Source: Actinomucor elegans (lineage: Eukaryota > Mucoromycota > Mucoromycetes > Mucorales > Mucoraceae). Taken from it: 64,000 nt of DNA. Location of the stretch: positions 310,001-374,000 of the forward strand of contig JAMSLZ010000017.1 in NCBI GenBank assembly GCA_026027325.1. Direction: 5' to 3'. Of the stretch, positions 39,140 to 51,883 are shown in pieces. The position numbers and the translations under genes are program-made. The notes under the pieces are model-generated. The model saw nothing but the letters and a program-made list of their open reading frames with translations, did no database searches and was not told the origin of the DNA. Within the stretch, counting starts at the first letter, position 1; each line of letters starts with the position of its first letter.

Positions 39140-39370
39140 TCTTGATCGATCTTGATCAAAAGTCGCATCGGCTTAATAGTCCAAGTTCAAAACAAACTAC
39201 TAGATCTATTAAAATAGCTGTTTAGCCTAGACATAGTGAATATTTCGTATGTAGCTTATGATTAGTAGTAAAGTATATATAATTCATATAGTAATAGACA
39301 TGTATATTTAATTTTTTCTAGATTTTTTGACCGAGCTTGGTCCAATATCAAGTTTGAATATTAGTTATTT
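39140..39370 (+). repeat. Interspersed repeat copy 7 (long)
   Basis: It begins GATCTCTTGATCGATCTTGA and shares order and spacing of blocks with the copy at 51026 over about 190 bp. Shared blocks include ACTACTAGATCTATTAAAA against ACTACTAAATCTATTAGAA, and TATGATTAGTAGTAAA against TATGATTAAATATAAA. Confidence 0.55.
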
Positions 39371-40311
39371 TCAGTGTAAAGAGGCATATTTAGTAAACCT
39401 CGTTTAAACTTTAACACCTAGATCTGCCGTTTTTTTTATGTATTAACATGATCTAAAAAACTGTAATAATAATGATTGGGAATTTTAATATGGAATAATA
39501 GAACAAAAAAAATATATATGCTATAAATCAATCAAGAATCTTTATTCGATAATTTAAAAGTAGATAGAGTTATGTTTTTTGTAACAATTACCTCTACTAC
39601 GTGATATCTATACGTTTTTAACTGAGTCATTGCATCTATCCTTCAATCGAACTATATACACTGATCCTTGTACTATATGTAATATTTTAATTATGTAATA
39701 CATACGTATTGTAATTGTATAGTATAATTACATTGCTTTATACAAATACAGATCACTCTAATTGATGATCAAGCCTTGTGGATATGTTTTATTCTTGGGG
39801 TAATTTGTCATAACCACTTAACTAATTGAGTGTATATTCACTAATGATCATTTGCTATAATTCATGAATAAAAAGGTTACTCAATTGTTAAATGCTAGAA
39901 CATTCACTTTTACGTTTTAATTATAATTGATTAGTATCAAAAGTTCGAAACGAAACGAGATTACCACGAAAAAGAGATAAATTTAGTGCTGATGATTTTT
40001 ATTTCACGTACAACTCCTTCTGAAATGCTAATATCTGTTTTTTTTCATATTCTTTTTCATATACTAGATATGTAGATGTAAGCATACATCCATTTATTGA
40101 TAATTAATTGACAGTCACAAGCAGACTAAAATACTTGAAATAGTATTTATTAAAAACTCAATGTAAAATATCAAATGCAAATGAGGATGGTACTCAGTTG
40201 TAGTTCCTCCTAATTGGTAGACTGAGACTTTCAAAGCTTCAGCTGTCGACACTTTATGGCTGGCAGCCTTTAAAGAGAACATGCGTCGCTTTACAACAAC
40301 TTCTCCTTAAA

Positions 40312-42151
40312 ATGATTCAACTACCCAGCGAGTTATTAAACCGTATCTTCAGTCATTTAGATTTTCGTGACAAGCTTCAAAGTGCGTTAACATGTCGTAA
40401 ATGGCGCGACCCTACCGTGTTGTACTCTAAAATGTGCTTCATTCATCAAAGCGAATTTCGAAAAATGGTTAAGTTTACATCTGGACACAGCGAAAAAAAA
40501 GCTCAAAACTCCAATCACTGATCTTTGCGTGTGTGTCATAGATGATCCTTTAAGTTTATCCAAGTATTGTCCAAACCTCAGGTCATTACAAATTGATCAT
40601 TGGAGCGAAGCTAAGAAGTGGAATAACAATTCTAATGAAAAGCCTGTGCATAATTGGAATAAACCAAGGACTATTAACGACGGTACTAGAAATTTAACAT
40701 TGAAGTTACTTGGCACCCCTTTGTATCTGACGTCCCTCACTTCATTAACCATGAATATTTTCACTATTAAGCTATGCAGTGATGGGCTATGCGGCGATAT
40801 GACATTATCAATGTTAATTGTACGATTGACGCAAGCGCCAGCACTCGAATATTTAAAACTGATTAATGCCCACGACTTCGACTACCGGTGGCTCGATCTA
40901 TTACACCAGAACACTCCCAAATTGATGCATTTGAAACTAGAGAAGATCAACTATGTCTTTGCATTCAATGAATACTTGCAAGAATGTACTCCTTTGCTTA
41001 TGGATCAGTCTGTAACAAGTTCACTATGCTCTCTCAATATTATTTTTAAAGGTATAGATAAGATTGAATCTTGTCACAAGGAAATGAACAGTGCGCATTG
41101 GATGTTCTATATAAGCCGAAAGTACTCTAGTCTTACAAGCATTTCTTTATCCGGTATTCCTGTGTGCAAGTGGCAGGATAACATAGATCTTGTTTCAAGT
41201 TATTTACAGGATGCATTACGTAGTTGGAAGCAGCTCAAAAAGTTCAACATGCAACATGTTTTCCTCAGTGTTGACATTCTAAACGTGATGGATGACTACA
41301 ATTCTTGTTTAGAAGACCTGACAGTGCATATTGCTAAGAATATGGATATGATGCAGTTTAGCAACTTGAAACGTTCAAAACTAGGAAGGCGCATCAATAA
41401 TTTGACTATTTATAATCATACTAAATGTAAATCTATAATGCAAAATTGGAACTTAGCAGACTATACACGGCTAATTACTTTCATGAAAACACTGGATACA
41501 AAATATTGCCAGCTAAAGACATTGAATGTTAGTGTGGATTTTGACTGTCATGACCATCACTTAAATATAATCACACCAATTCAGCTACTCGACTGTATGC
41601 CTTCTTCTGTGCAAACACTGTCTATGTATTGGGTTGGCGCTAAGGATGAAATAAATTCTATCTACCCTCGAATGAATTCTCTTAGGTACCTATACTTGGA
41701 AATATGTCAGAAAGATGATTATCACGACTGAGAGTTTAATACACAACAGCAAATCCAAGTTATAATGGACAATTCGCCTCTGCTAGAGTCATTTTCTCTC
41801 ACTACCCATATGAGGAGACGCCCTCTTACTCTTGATTTGTGTCAAAATATCAACCTGAAACGTGTTAAGTATTCTGTCTTCTCAGGAAAGATTTGGACCT
41901 CTCGGATATACCAAACAAATAAGGATAAACATGATAACAAATCGTTGGCTGCCAATGTTGGAGAATTCTTTTTCAAAGATCTTCAACAATTTCGTTGCTG
42001 TCTTGTTACTTTACACCTACCAATCACTCTTTGTTCCGTATCCATTCAAGACAACGAATACGCTATGTACAATCGAAATGTCTCGTCTTCATCTAGCCTA
42101 ACAAACTCGTTTTCATTTATAATAAAAAAAAACTACATAAAGGTCTCTTGA
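40312..42151 (+). pseudogene. F-box/LRR gene with a frameshift and an in-frame stop
   Basis: The frame opens with a canonical F-box (LPSELLNRIFSHLDFRDK, CRKW) and continues as leucine-rich text (CPNLRSLQIDHW, LTSLTMNIF, LEYLKLINAHD, LMHLKLEKI). F-box proteins recruit substrates to SCF ubiquitin ligases, and this group is expanded in Mucorales. Two lesions break it. At a run of eight A (40493-40500) the F-box frame runs on to a stop at 40521, while the LRR frame resumes as though one A were extra. A TGA at 41729-41731 then lies in the frame that continues to 42151 with further leucine-rich text (NSPLLESFSLT). No GT-AG intron removes either lesion. The homopolymer lesion alone could be a sequencing error; two lesions favour a pseudogene. 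Confidence 0.75.
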
Positions 42152-43426
42152 TCTTGGTCCAATATCACAGCTAGAGTGGCTCATAGAGACAATGGATGAT
42201 AGCGAATGTTCGAGACTCTTTTAACTTGTAGAATCGGCCAAAAATAAGCGATCAACTGAGTTCAATTTAAATTAACTCATTTGCAACTATTTGCGATGTG
42301 GGGATCTCCTTAAATGCGTATATTTAAGATGAAAAAAATAACTACATAGTCTTTAAAAAAAGAATATATAAGTAATATAACTATACATCGCAAGGCATAC
42401 AAATTACATTGCGTTATAGCTATCAGAAATATCGTTATTAATTCTGCGTCCCATTCATTAGTTTGATTTAATATATATTTTGCAGTTACAAGTTGAGTTT
42501 TGTATATGAAAAAAAACAGGTATATGTACTAGTACATGTGACAAACATATCTCAGTTGTGGATCAAGTGTTAAAAATATCAGTTTTTGTGAAAAAAAACA
42601 AAGGTCATACCTTCAATTCATAATAGTCAGATGTAAAACATATTTCTCTTTCGATATTTGAATAACTGACCCGTTCGCTTCGGAAATGTAGTAGTGAGAT
42701 CAACTTTTCAACCTCCGTTATTGGGTATCGGAGTTACGTCAGTAAGTGATCTAATTTTATTCTCCGCTCTGCCTCGGTCTTTACCGCGAACATGGATAGA
42801 AAGCATGAGCCAACAATTGTGGCGAGCTATTTTCTTCCATTGCCTTCCATGATTTAAGCTCAGTATTGTAATAGTCATTGATCATTTTACTTGAAAGTCA
42901 AGATGGATTTGGATAAAAAAGGGAGCGATGATGCTGTTTCGAAAACTGAATAAACTTTTTTGGTTTTACATTTATAATACGTGCAGTTTGCATATATATA
43001 TATATAAAAGCAGCTCATCTAGTGGAGAACAAGGGCCTGTCAAGTATAGATCCATTAATCGAATACAAGTGTAACATGAACAGGAAAAACATGGCATTTT
43101 GAGCTGCAGATCATCGTTTGTTTAAGCAATTGAAAGTAAAAAAAAAAAAAGGATGTCTATATTTGTAGCACTTTTCATTAGTTTAGCGGTAAAATGTATG
43201 AGGCTTCATTTGGTTAGTTTCGTTTCTGGTACATTCATATATCTAATTCGTCATAACTTCAAAGTACGTCATTTCTTGAATAATTGCACAGAGCGAAAAA
43301 CTTTTTAAGCGCTAAAGGGCCGCTTATTTTTCGTATCCGACCAAGCAGTTCTCTTTTTCTTTTACTTTCCTTAATGTCCCTCATCTTGTTAATCTAAATT
43401 TGGGCTACAATCACTAGAGAGTTACT
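42152..43426. other. Intergenic, promoter of the hybrid kinase
   Basis: AT-rich spacer. The first 60 bp (CTTGATCTTGGTCCAATATC and on) resemble the end of the repeat at 39340, so the F-box pseudogene may be flanked by related repeats. No gene is seen. Confidence 0.5.
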
Positions 43427-46400
43427 ATGAATAGGTAATTATATTCATCATAAACCAAGATAGATATTGATTGGATTTTGGTTTTTTTTTTTAAAGTGAT
43501 ACTTCATCTTCAGCTACTTCTCAATATCATGCTCAGCTATATTCTGGTCAAAAACAGTTACAGAAACGACTTCAGCAGCAGCAGCAGCAGCAAAAACAAC
43601 AGCAAAAACAACCACAGAGCCCATCAGTCAAGTCTTTCAGTAAACCTACAAATCTAAATTACAAAATACTGTCTTTTGATGCACCGAACTTGTATCATAC
43701 TTCTTTAAAGCTGACTACCGAGATTGATATTCATGCATGGTGGGCATCTCTTGTCAAGATATTTTCAGGTAAATACAATGAGTACACTGTGTAGAATCAC
43801 TACTTACATATACCAATAGGTAGTTCTTTTCATGCCACTCGAATTGCATTAAGTATACCTCAAGATCCAAATGACCCCTATAACGGGCCTTGGGGTTTAA
43901 AAGCAGTTTATAATAAAACAGGTTCAATTAGTCAAGAATCAGATCAACCTGCTACTACTACCAGTAAAGAAGATTCAGGCACTGATGAAACAACAAGTTT
44001 TGATTACTTTTTACACAGTCACAATGTACATGAAACAGGCCCTCGACATGTACCTTGGTGCTTTGATCGACTGCAACCGTTTGAATCAGAGCCTGAGCCA
44101 TTGATCAACAACCCAAGTGTGAATCGTATCCTAAAGCGTAACTCACCCGTGATTTTATCTCGAGAATATCGTAGAAAATCATCCACCAAAAGACAGTTTG
44201 GCAGCGAAGATTTTGGCATCGAGATATTTAAACGAGCTTTACTTGAACAAACGAATGAAAAGACACGCAAGTCGAATTGGACGTTGCCTATTATTACAAC
44301 ACCTATTTTTTCAAAGGATGATGAAATACTAGTAGATGGTTCTTATTTATCTAATAATAATAGTGGCAGTAGTAGTACAAGTGATAATTGCAATAATGAC
44401 TCCAATAGAAGCACTACACCTGCTGCTGCTGCTGCTGCTGTAACAAGCTCATTTTTACAAGACTTTGATGAGTATGAACAGCAACAACCATCACCTTGGT
44501 CCCAATCACCAGCGCCTTCTCCGGCTATCATGGATCCAGAGATTAATCCTTTCTTTCAATCACCACCAGATATCGATGATGAAGCATTCAATCCATGCTC
44601 ACCAGAATCTTACGATAATACCTCTTTACCATTTCCGCCACCTATATCTAATGTGCATTCCATAGTACACGTCCCTTTATTTCATCCATCTGATATAATT
44701 GATCATCCTCAACCATCACAGCAGCAAACTCATCATCAGCATAGCCAACTTTCTTCTTATTTTACATCTAATACATCTAATCATGATACATCTAATACCA
44801 ATAATACCACTAATACGAATAGACATCATTCGCCTACGCCTATAGCCATTCTATCATTCCTGGCTCCTATTGTACCTTATCCGCCTGTACTCTTGTCCAG
44901 CATTGCTTCGCTTTCTCCATTCATTGCTGCTAGTTTTACCAATGCCAATCAAAACTATCATTATAAGAAACAGGGTCAATTCTACAACCGTCGCAATAAG
45001 AAAGAATCTGCCAATACAACGCCTGGGGCAGCTCAGGGTGATGAAAAACAAAAATCTGAAAAGCATGACACTGATGAAGAAGAGGAATATTATGAGCAGA
45101 CCATTGCTGATTCTACTACAACTACGCCTACTGCCTATGTCAACGATGCAATGCACAAACGGCCTGACCATTTAGGCTCCATGTCTAACTTCACTCGCAG
45201 CTCTCTAGAAACAGTAAATGAACCCCTACTGACAAGTTCACCATTAAATACGCCTAATCAAATGCAATCTCTGCCATTGGAAACGGACATGTCTTCGTTA
45301 TCCTCATACGATACTACGTTTTCATCACCTGTCGAACTTCATCACCATGCAGAAGGCGATAGCAGCGATCAAGAGTGTGATGGTATTCGAAAACAACGCA
45401 AACAATCATCAGAAACTACTGTTTCCTCGACCAAAAATCGTAGAAGTACTTTCAAGGCGCTTTCTCCTTCCTCAGTTGCCGTTATGGAAGGTTGGGGTGC
45501 TGTTTCTCCTACTACGGGTCTTCCCATCTCTTCCTCCATCCCGCCGCATAGCATGTGCAGCCATAAAACATGTGTCAAGCATCATCATAACGAGCCAAAT
45601 GATTCGTTTTTGGATACAACCGATGATGAAGAATCTCAAGCAATAGCAAAGACGACCGAAACTGACAGTAGTACACTGCCACAGCAGCGATCCACATCAC
45701 ATGTCAGAAAGCGACAGCCGAGTAAACGGAAGCACAAAAAATACAGAAAAAGAAGCCAGTATCATCGAAGACAACAGCAATACGATGATGACGGGTTTCA
45801 TTATCACCATTCCCACCGTAGTAATGCAGACCGGTTCCTGGTAGCTCCCAAATCGAGTTTATTACGATTGATTATCGATGGTATTCCGATCCATGTCTTG
45901 TAAGTTGCATATACTATCATGTGGATACATCAACTAACCTGTTTATTTTTTTTTTTAAAAAAAAAAGTACTTGTTCTAATTCAACCGGTCAGGTCACTTG
46001 GGTAAACAATCGAACATTACAATACACAGGTAGATCACTAAAGGATCATTTGGGCCCCAGTTGGTTATCGCATATGCATCCAGATGATCAGCCTGAATGT
46101 AAAAAGGCTTGGGAGTCTGCTTACGAGAAAGGAAATGGATTTGCTGGTGAATACCGATTAAGAAGATTTGATGGACTGTATCGATGTTTCCTATGGCGTA
46201 TTGTACCATTGAGAGACCTCAAAGGTCGCATTATCCATTGGTTTGGCACATGGTAAAACATTAATATTATATATATACATATGAAGATTCTTATATGTCT
46301 TTTTTTTTTTTAAAAAAAATAGTACGGATGTTCATGATCAACATGTAGCCAAAGAAAGTAATCTTCGTCAAGTAGAAATTGAAAGCAATGAGCGTAAATA

Positions 46401-49238
46401 TCGTTTACTAGCAGAAGCCATCCCACAAATTGTGTTTACTTTCTCTCCGGGCGCCGGCTTAACCTATACTAACGGTAAATGGAGCAGCTACTCGGGTAAA
46501 TCGTTTGAGAACACTATGGGTCTGGGTTTCATGTCCTGTGTGCATCCCGAGGATCGGGCCAAGTTGCAATTGCCTGATCTCCCACCTTTACAAAACAAGG
46601 CTGGTATATCATGGCAAAGCGAAATACGATTATTGAGTGCAAATGAGTGTTATCGTTGGTTTTTGGTCAAGTGTGTCTCTGTAGATGAATTAGATACAGG
46701 TGATGTTCGATGGTTTGGCACTTGGTACGTATACCAAAAAAGAAAAAAGGTCTGATATAGAAAAAAAAAGTGACTGATTCCTCTACTCTTTAGCACGGAT
46801 ATCAACGATCATAAACTATTAGAAAAGAAGCTCAAAGAAGCTCATGACGCTGCTCAAAAATCAACAGAAAGTAAAACTCGATTCCTGTCCAACATGTCGC
46901 ATGAGATTCGAACACCTTTGATTGGTATTACTGGCATGTTAAATTTTTTGGTGGATACAGAACTAACTGCAGAGCAAATGGATTATGTGCATACGATTCA
47001 ACAATCGGCTGAATCCTTATTGGTCGTTATTAATGATATTCTGGATCTGAGTAAAGTAGAAGCTGGCATGATGAAGCTGGAATGGGAGCCTTTTAGCCTG
47101 GCTACTATGATTGAAGATGCTAATGAATTACTGTCGACTTTGGCTATTCAAAAAGACTTGGAATTAAGTTTCTGGGTGGATGATGATGTGCCTGATGTGG
47201 TGGTTGGTGATCGTGTTCGTCTTAGACAAGTTTTGTTAAACTTGATAGGTGTACGTAATATGTTCCGAATCATCTTGCTTTGTACTCACTCTTCTTTTTT
47301 TTTTTTTGTAGAATGCTATCAAGTTTACAGCAGAAGGCGAAGTATTTACAAAGTGCAAAGTACAGCACTGCGATCGTGATGAATCTGAATTGACCTTGCT
47401 ATTTGAAGTCGTGGATACAGGCACTGGTTTTGACGCAAACGAAGAGTCTGTTATGTTTAAACCCTTCTCTCAAGTGGATAGTTCTGTAAGTATATACATC
47501 ACATACATGCTTGTTATGCGCAAACTAAACTTTATATCCCGATAGAGTACTAGAAAACATGGTGGCAGTGGTTTAGGTCTTGTCATTTCGCGCCAATTGA
47601 TTGAACTTCATGGCGGCACCATGAAGTGCCGTAGTGAAAAAGGCAAAGGCTCTACCTTTTACTTTACTGTCAAATTTAGTATCCCTACTTCACATACAAG
47701 ACCACTTCCTCAAACACCTCAGAACGATAGCAATAACGACCCTTTCTTTCGATCAAACGGTTATGGTAATAACACCACTGCTCAAGCAATTGTAGAGGCT
47801 TTGGACAACCAAAACCCATCTCCACTGCCTTTTGTAAATAAGAACCTTCCACCTTCAGTCGACAATATACCCACTGCACCATCTCCGCCGCAGCAACAAC
47901 AGCAACAACAAGAAACTACATCACCAGCCGACATCTTACAAGATGTCTTGATGACCAAAGCAGCATCTATGCAACTCAAACCTCCGCCAATCCGTAACCA
48001 TCCTACCACTGCTGCAGTTGCTGCAGTTGCTGCAGCTGCTACATCCATGCTTCAACCTCAAGTAATAAGCGAGCATATTCATAAACCCAACGAGCCGCGC
48101 ATTCCTACTATCGGCACGGGGCCTGGATTAACCAATTCTCCCAACGGCGGTGTAGTTATTCTACCCCCTCGTACACCCACTCGTATGTCGCCATTGCGGG
48201 CGTTGATCGTTGCGCAATGGCCTCATTCTCGTGAATCCATGGAGAAACACGTACGATCTATCCTTGGTAGTTTACAAACCTCACCCGAAAATCATTTCCA
48301 AGTAGATACGCTCACAAACCAATTGGAAGCGACCGAATGGCTAACAGACCCACATACACCTGCTTATGACTATATCATGATCAACTTGCCTTCTGAACAG
48401 CAAATTTTGTCATTGACAAGGGCCATCTGCGGTTCGTTTCAACAACAACGCGCTAGTGTCTTGGTAGTCACTACGCCTATGCAACGTTCATTGATCACAG
48501 AAGGCGCGAAAGGCCGTGAAGATCAAGTGATTCCGCGCTCTTGTGGGTTTGTATTCAAACCATTAAAGAGAAGCAAGTTGAGGTGGTATTTTGGTGTGCG
48601 TCATGCAGAATCCAAGCAACATGGATTGCAATCATCTACAGCAGTATCTACTCCCGATACGCCTTATAAAAGAGCTGCAACTCAGAAAGAAGTCTTTAGA
48701 AAGATGGAAGCAGATGTTGGAGGGAAAGGGTTTAGAGTACTTTTGGTTGAAGGTAAATGAGCAAAGCAGTGCTAGGTTTATGTTATTAATGCGTCTGCAT
48801 AGACAATTTGGTGAATCAAAAGGTATTGACGCGGTATTTGACGCGCGTTGGATTGAACGTGGACGTAGCTGTACATGGAGGTGAATGTATTGAACTCTTT
48901 CATAAGCATCCCAAAGATTACTATTGCTTAATCCTCTGTGATCTGTTTATGCCTGTCAAAGGTAAGTTACACTTGTTTTTTTTGAGGGGGGATTACTTAG
49001 TTGTTAATGTGTTTGACCAAATTCAGATGGCTATGAAACCACCCGCGAAATACGAGAATGGGAAAAGAAAAACCTGGGCCCCAATGAGACACCAAAACCC
49101 ATTGTTGCGCTGTCAGCAAATGTCATGAGTGATGTAGCCAACAAATGTTTAGAATGCGGATTTTCTGATTATATCTCAAAACCTGTTAATTTCGCGATCT
49201 TGAGTGACGTGATACGCGGTTATTTACTAAAGAAATAA
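43427..49238 (+). CDS. Hybrid histidine kinase: N-terminal region, two PAS, HisKA, HATPase, receiver
   Basis: Ten exons (43427-43434, 43497-43768, 43820-45899, 45968-46252, 46323-46724, 46794-47250, 47312-47485, 47546-48752, 48803-48961 and 49027-49238) give 1751 aa. The N-terminus has a polyglutamine run, then a region opening [20 protein letters not shown] interrupted by about 450 low-complexity residues. Two PAS domains each end in WFGTW and are followed by CTD[VI]xDxx. The H-box is [20 protein letters not shown] (His near residue 1052), the N-box [16 protein letters not shown]1 DTGTGF and G2 [10 protein letters not shown]. The receiver has paired acids in VLLVEDN, phospho-Asp near residue 1675 in [13 protein letters not shown], and the Lys in SKPVN. 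It should autophosphorylate and pass phosphate to its own receiver and then to an HPt protein. The PAS ligand is unknown. G1 deviates from the usual DTGIGI. The first exon is 8 nt; introns 3 and 4 carry T(n)A(n) tracts. Confidence 0.93.
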
Positions 49239-50859
49239 ACTATAATAGATTATGGTAGCTGATAACATATTTGTTAAGGTGCAGTGCTCTTGATTAGGCG
49301 GCAAGAAACTAATAAGGAAGCGCGCATCATACATTTAATGCAATACGATGCATTGCAGTAAGTGAGATTCCATCAGATGCACGAGATCGGCAGAGATCGT
49401 TTGTTATGCGACTTTATATATTGTTCTATGATGATGTATATATTATTATTTTTTTTTTTTCCTTCATCAACACTGGTACAGGCCTTAATAGGGGCTTTAG
49501 AACTAAAAAAAAAACAGGTTGCTGGATCACCATAAAAAACGTCATAAAATCGAAAAGGAGGTAATACAAATGCTGTACAATTCGTTAGTTACCAATTAAG
49601 TGGATCACGCTTCATCTGGCAGCTAGGTCCCTGCTTCAGCTGAATAATCCTGGCTCTAATAGCTTTTAACAGGCAAGCAAAGTGTCCGATATGTGTCTCT
49701 AATTATAAGGAACAAAGTTGGATGATACTTTTGCATACTCTCCTATATCCGAAAGCTTGTAGCATTCAATGACCATGCCTCGAAATTTGATTCCTTATTT
49801 TGACAGTAGTGAACCTTAATCTGTGAAAGTTTATAACTGTTCCGGAACCTTATCTAATGACGAAATTATACATCAACGACCTTCCGCAACTGGAATCATA
49901 GCAAGCTCACCCTGGCAGCTCTGGTTACTCTCAGAACCTATCTTTAAAGTTTTTGGTCGTCGACAATGCTTCCCTAGCCTTGAACTGTTTGGTATCGAGT
50001 ACTGTCCAATCGCATTTTCATTACAGCCTGCTTACCGAGCATCTTCTTCGTATTGCCGTTTGCGTTACAACCAGGTTGATTTGCTATCTTACTTCCTAGT
50101 GTATTTGTCCTGTCAAAATAAAAAATAAAAAAAGTCTGGCCAACTACTCAGTAGTGTTTCTTTGCTGTAGAAGCTATCAGTCTAGATACTATATACAACA
50201 TACTTGTCGATTAAACGTCTCAACTTTAACCGACTTTATATGCTTCCTGGAAGATAATATTATCTATTATTCTATGGTATATATGGTGCTTTTACTAACA
50301 GTTTATAATTAATGGTCTCGATTCCAACTAGACACCATCATAGTTAAAGCTGAACCCAAAATCCCATTGCGGATGAATACGCCATCTATAGTTTAGCCTT
50401 AGCTCAGTTATACACCACTTTTATTCCCAATAATCCCCTTCTAGATATTTTCATTATATATTCAAGCCTCACTGCTTTGCGAGGTGCGGCCTTTAAAATT
50501 GAATATAAAAAAATCAGTGAAAGTTTATCAGAATATTTATTAATCCTATTCTGAATAGTGGCGATGCGAATAGCATTATGTATCTGAACTATATAAAATT
50601 AAGGCGAAGAGGTGAGCAATGGATCAGGTTAATATGTATACTGTGGGTCAAACTGTATGCTTTATACGTTGTGACGTGTTAATAGATGTATGGTTTAATA
50701 TTGCACTTGAGAATTATTTAGATGTTAAAAATTTATTACTGGATCCACTAGCGCCACTCTATGCTTAAAAATGCTACGAATATATTATGTTGGCAGTTAT
50801 TGGTGGAATGCTTTCTTTTGCTTAGGTCTAGACCTAATGATTACTGCAGCTTTCAGTGA

Positions 50860-50940
50860 ATATCAGTTTAATACCACATCCAATGCCTAGTCCACACTTA
50901 GAATGAGCTATTGAATATATGGCAACCATTATTGTTTCAT
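50860..50940 (+). repeat. Interspersed repeat copy 8
   Basis: CAGTTTAATACCACATCCAA is followed by ACTTAGAATGAGCTATTGAA and GGCAACCATTATTG, matching the copy at 5300 block by block. Confidence 0.5.
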
Positions 50941-51025
50941 TGTATCACAATACCATATCTTACTCTTCAATAAAACAATCTTCAAATGACATAGGTTCCA
51001 TATGGCCTAACCAACAGATCAATAG

Positions 51026-51210
51026 ATCTCTCCATCGATCTCGATTTGAGGTTGAATTTGATAATTATTATATGTTTAGAATGAACTACTAAATCTATTA
51101 GAACTACTGCTTAACCGCGCAATGTGATAGGTACATTATAGTCGTCTATGATTAAATATAAATACTGTGTACTTCATATGAACTGGATTTAACAATATAT
51201 AAATTTCTCG
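51026..51210 (+). repeat. Interspersed repeat copy 9 (long)
   Basis: It begins GATCTCTCCATCGATCTCGA and parallels the copy at 39140 for about 190 bp; the pair defines the longer form of the family. Confidence 0.55.
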
Positions 51211-51883
51211 ACTGGCTTTTCTCTGATATAAGTAGGATGAATTTCTATGTATTAGCATAAAGTGGCTGAAACTTTGGATAAGCTAAACTCGTTTTTATTT
51301 ACAGGTATTGCTGAATGTAAAATAGCTCTTGAAACAGATAAAGCATGAAGATGATACAAGTATTAAAAATAGTTCTTATTTGAACAAACATAGTGGGATG
51401 TGTAAAGAGATATATATCTTTTCAAGCAGCATAAGAGATTATCCGATATTAAACATGTTCCCGTTGTTACACTTTACGGAATTGAACTCAGGTTGCTTTA
51501 TATTCTAATAGGGATGTGATTGGCCAAAACGTATCTGACAGCTGAATATGGGAAGAGCTCTGTTAACTTTAACAAACGATTCAAAACAAATGATTTGATA
51601 CGAAACTCGGGATCTTTTAATGCAAAAAAAAAAAAAAAGTTTGCCGCAGTACCTCTACTACGTACTCATCGATTTCTATCGATTTGAATCAAAAAGAAAG
51701 AAAAAAAAGCCCTAACCTTTTCAAATTGGATCATGTGCAGTTGGCTCTGGCACCCGAATTTTGCCATTTACCTGAGATTCAACTTTAGTCATCCATGTCT
51801 TGAAATATTCAAACGTCGAGTTTCTTCTTTTCTTCTTTTCTTTTCCTACGCACAACTCCCCACTCTCGTTTACATATATAAAC

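Larger units (their letters stand above)
38543..40311. other. Gene-poor gap of 1.8 kb
   Basis: Very AT-rich. It contains a T10A34 tract (39029-39072) and a long interspersed-repeat copy (39140). I see no coding sequence. Confidence 0.6.
49239..51883. other. Gene-poor gap of 2.6 kb
   Basis: It contains two interspersed-repeat copies (50860 and 51026). A 101-codon frame (49823-50128) lacks an ATG and any motif. The last 150 bp are the SDH2 promoter. Confidence 0.55.

Noticed and set aside
40430..40533. Intron joining the F-box and LRR frames
   Set aside because: Candidate donors (GTTAAG, GTTTAC) combined with the CATAG acceptor give the wrong phase, so splicing cannot repair the frame.
44343..45578. 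Antisense open frames within the hybrid kinase gene
   Set aside because: They mirror the simple-sequence regions (polyA/S/T/Q codons read backwards) and have no independent features.
49823..50128. 101-codon open frame between the kinase and SDH2
   Set aside because: No ATG near the start, no family pattern and no promoter; chance frame in less AT-rich DNA.
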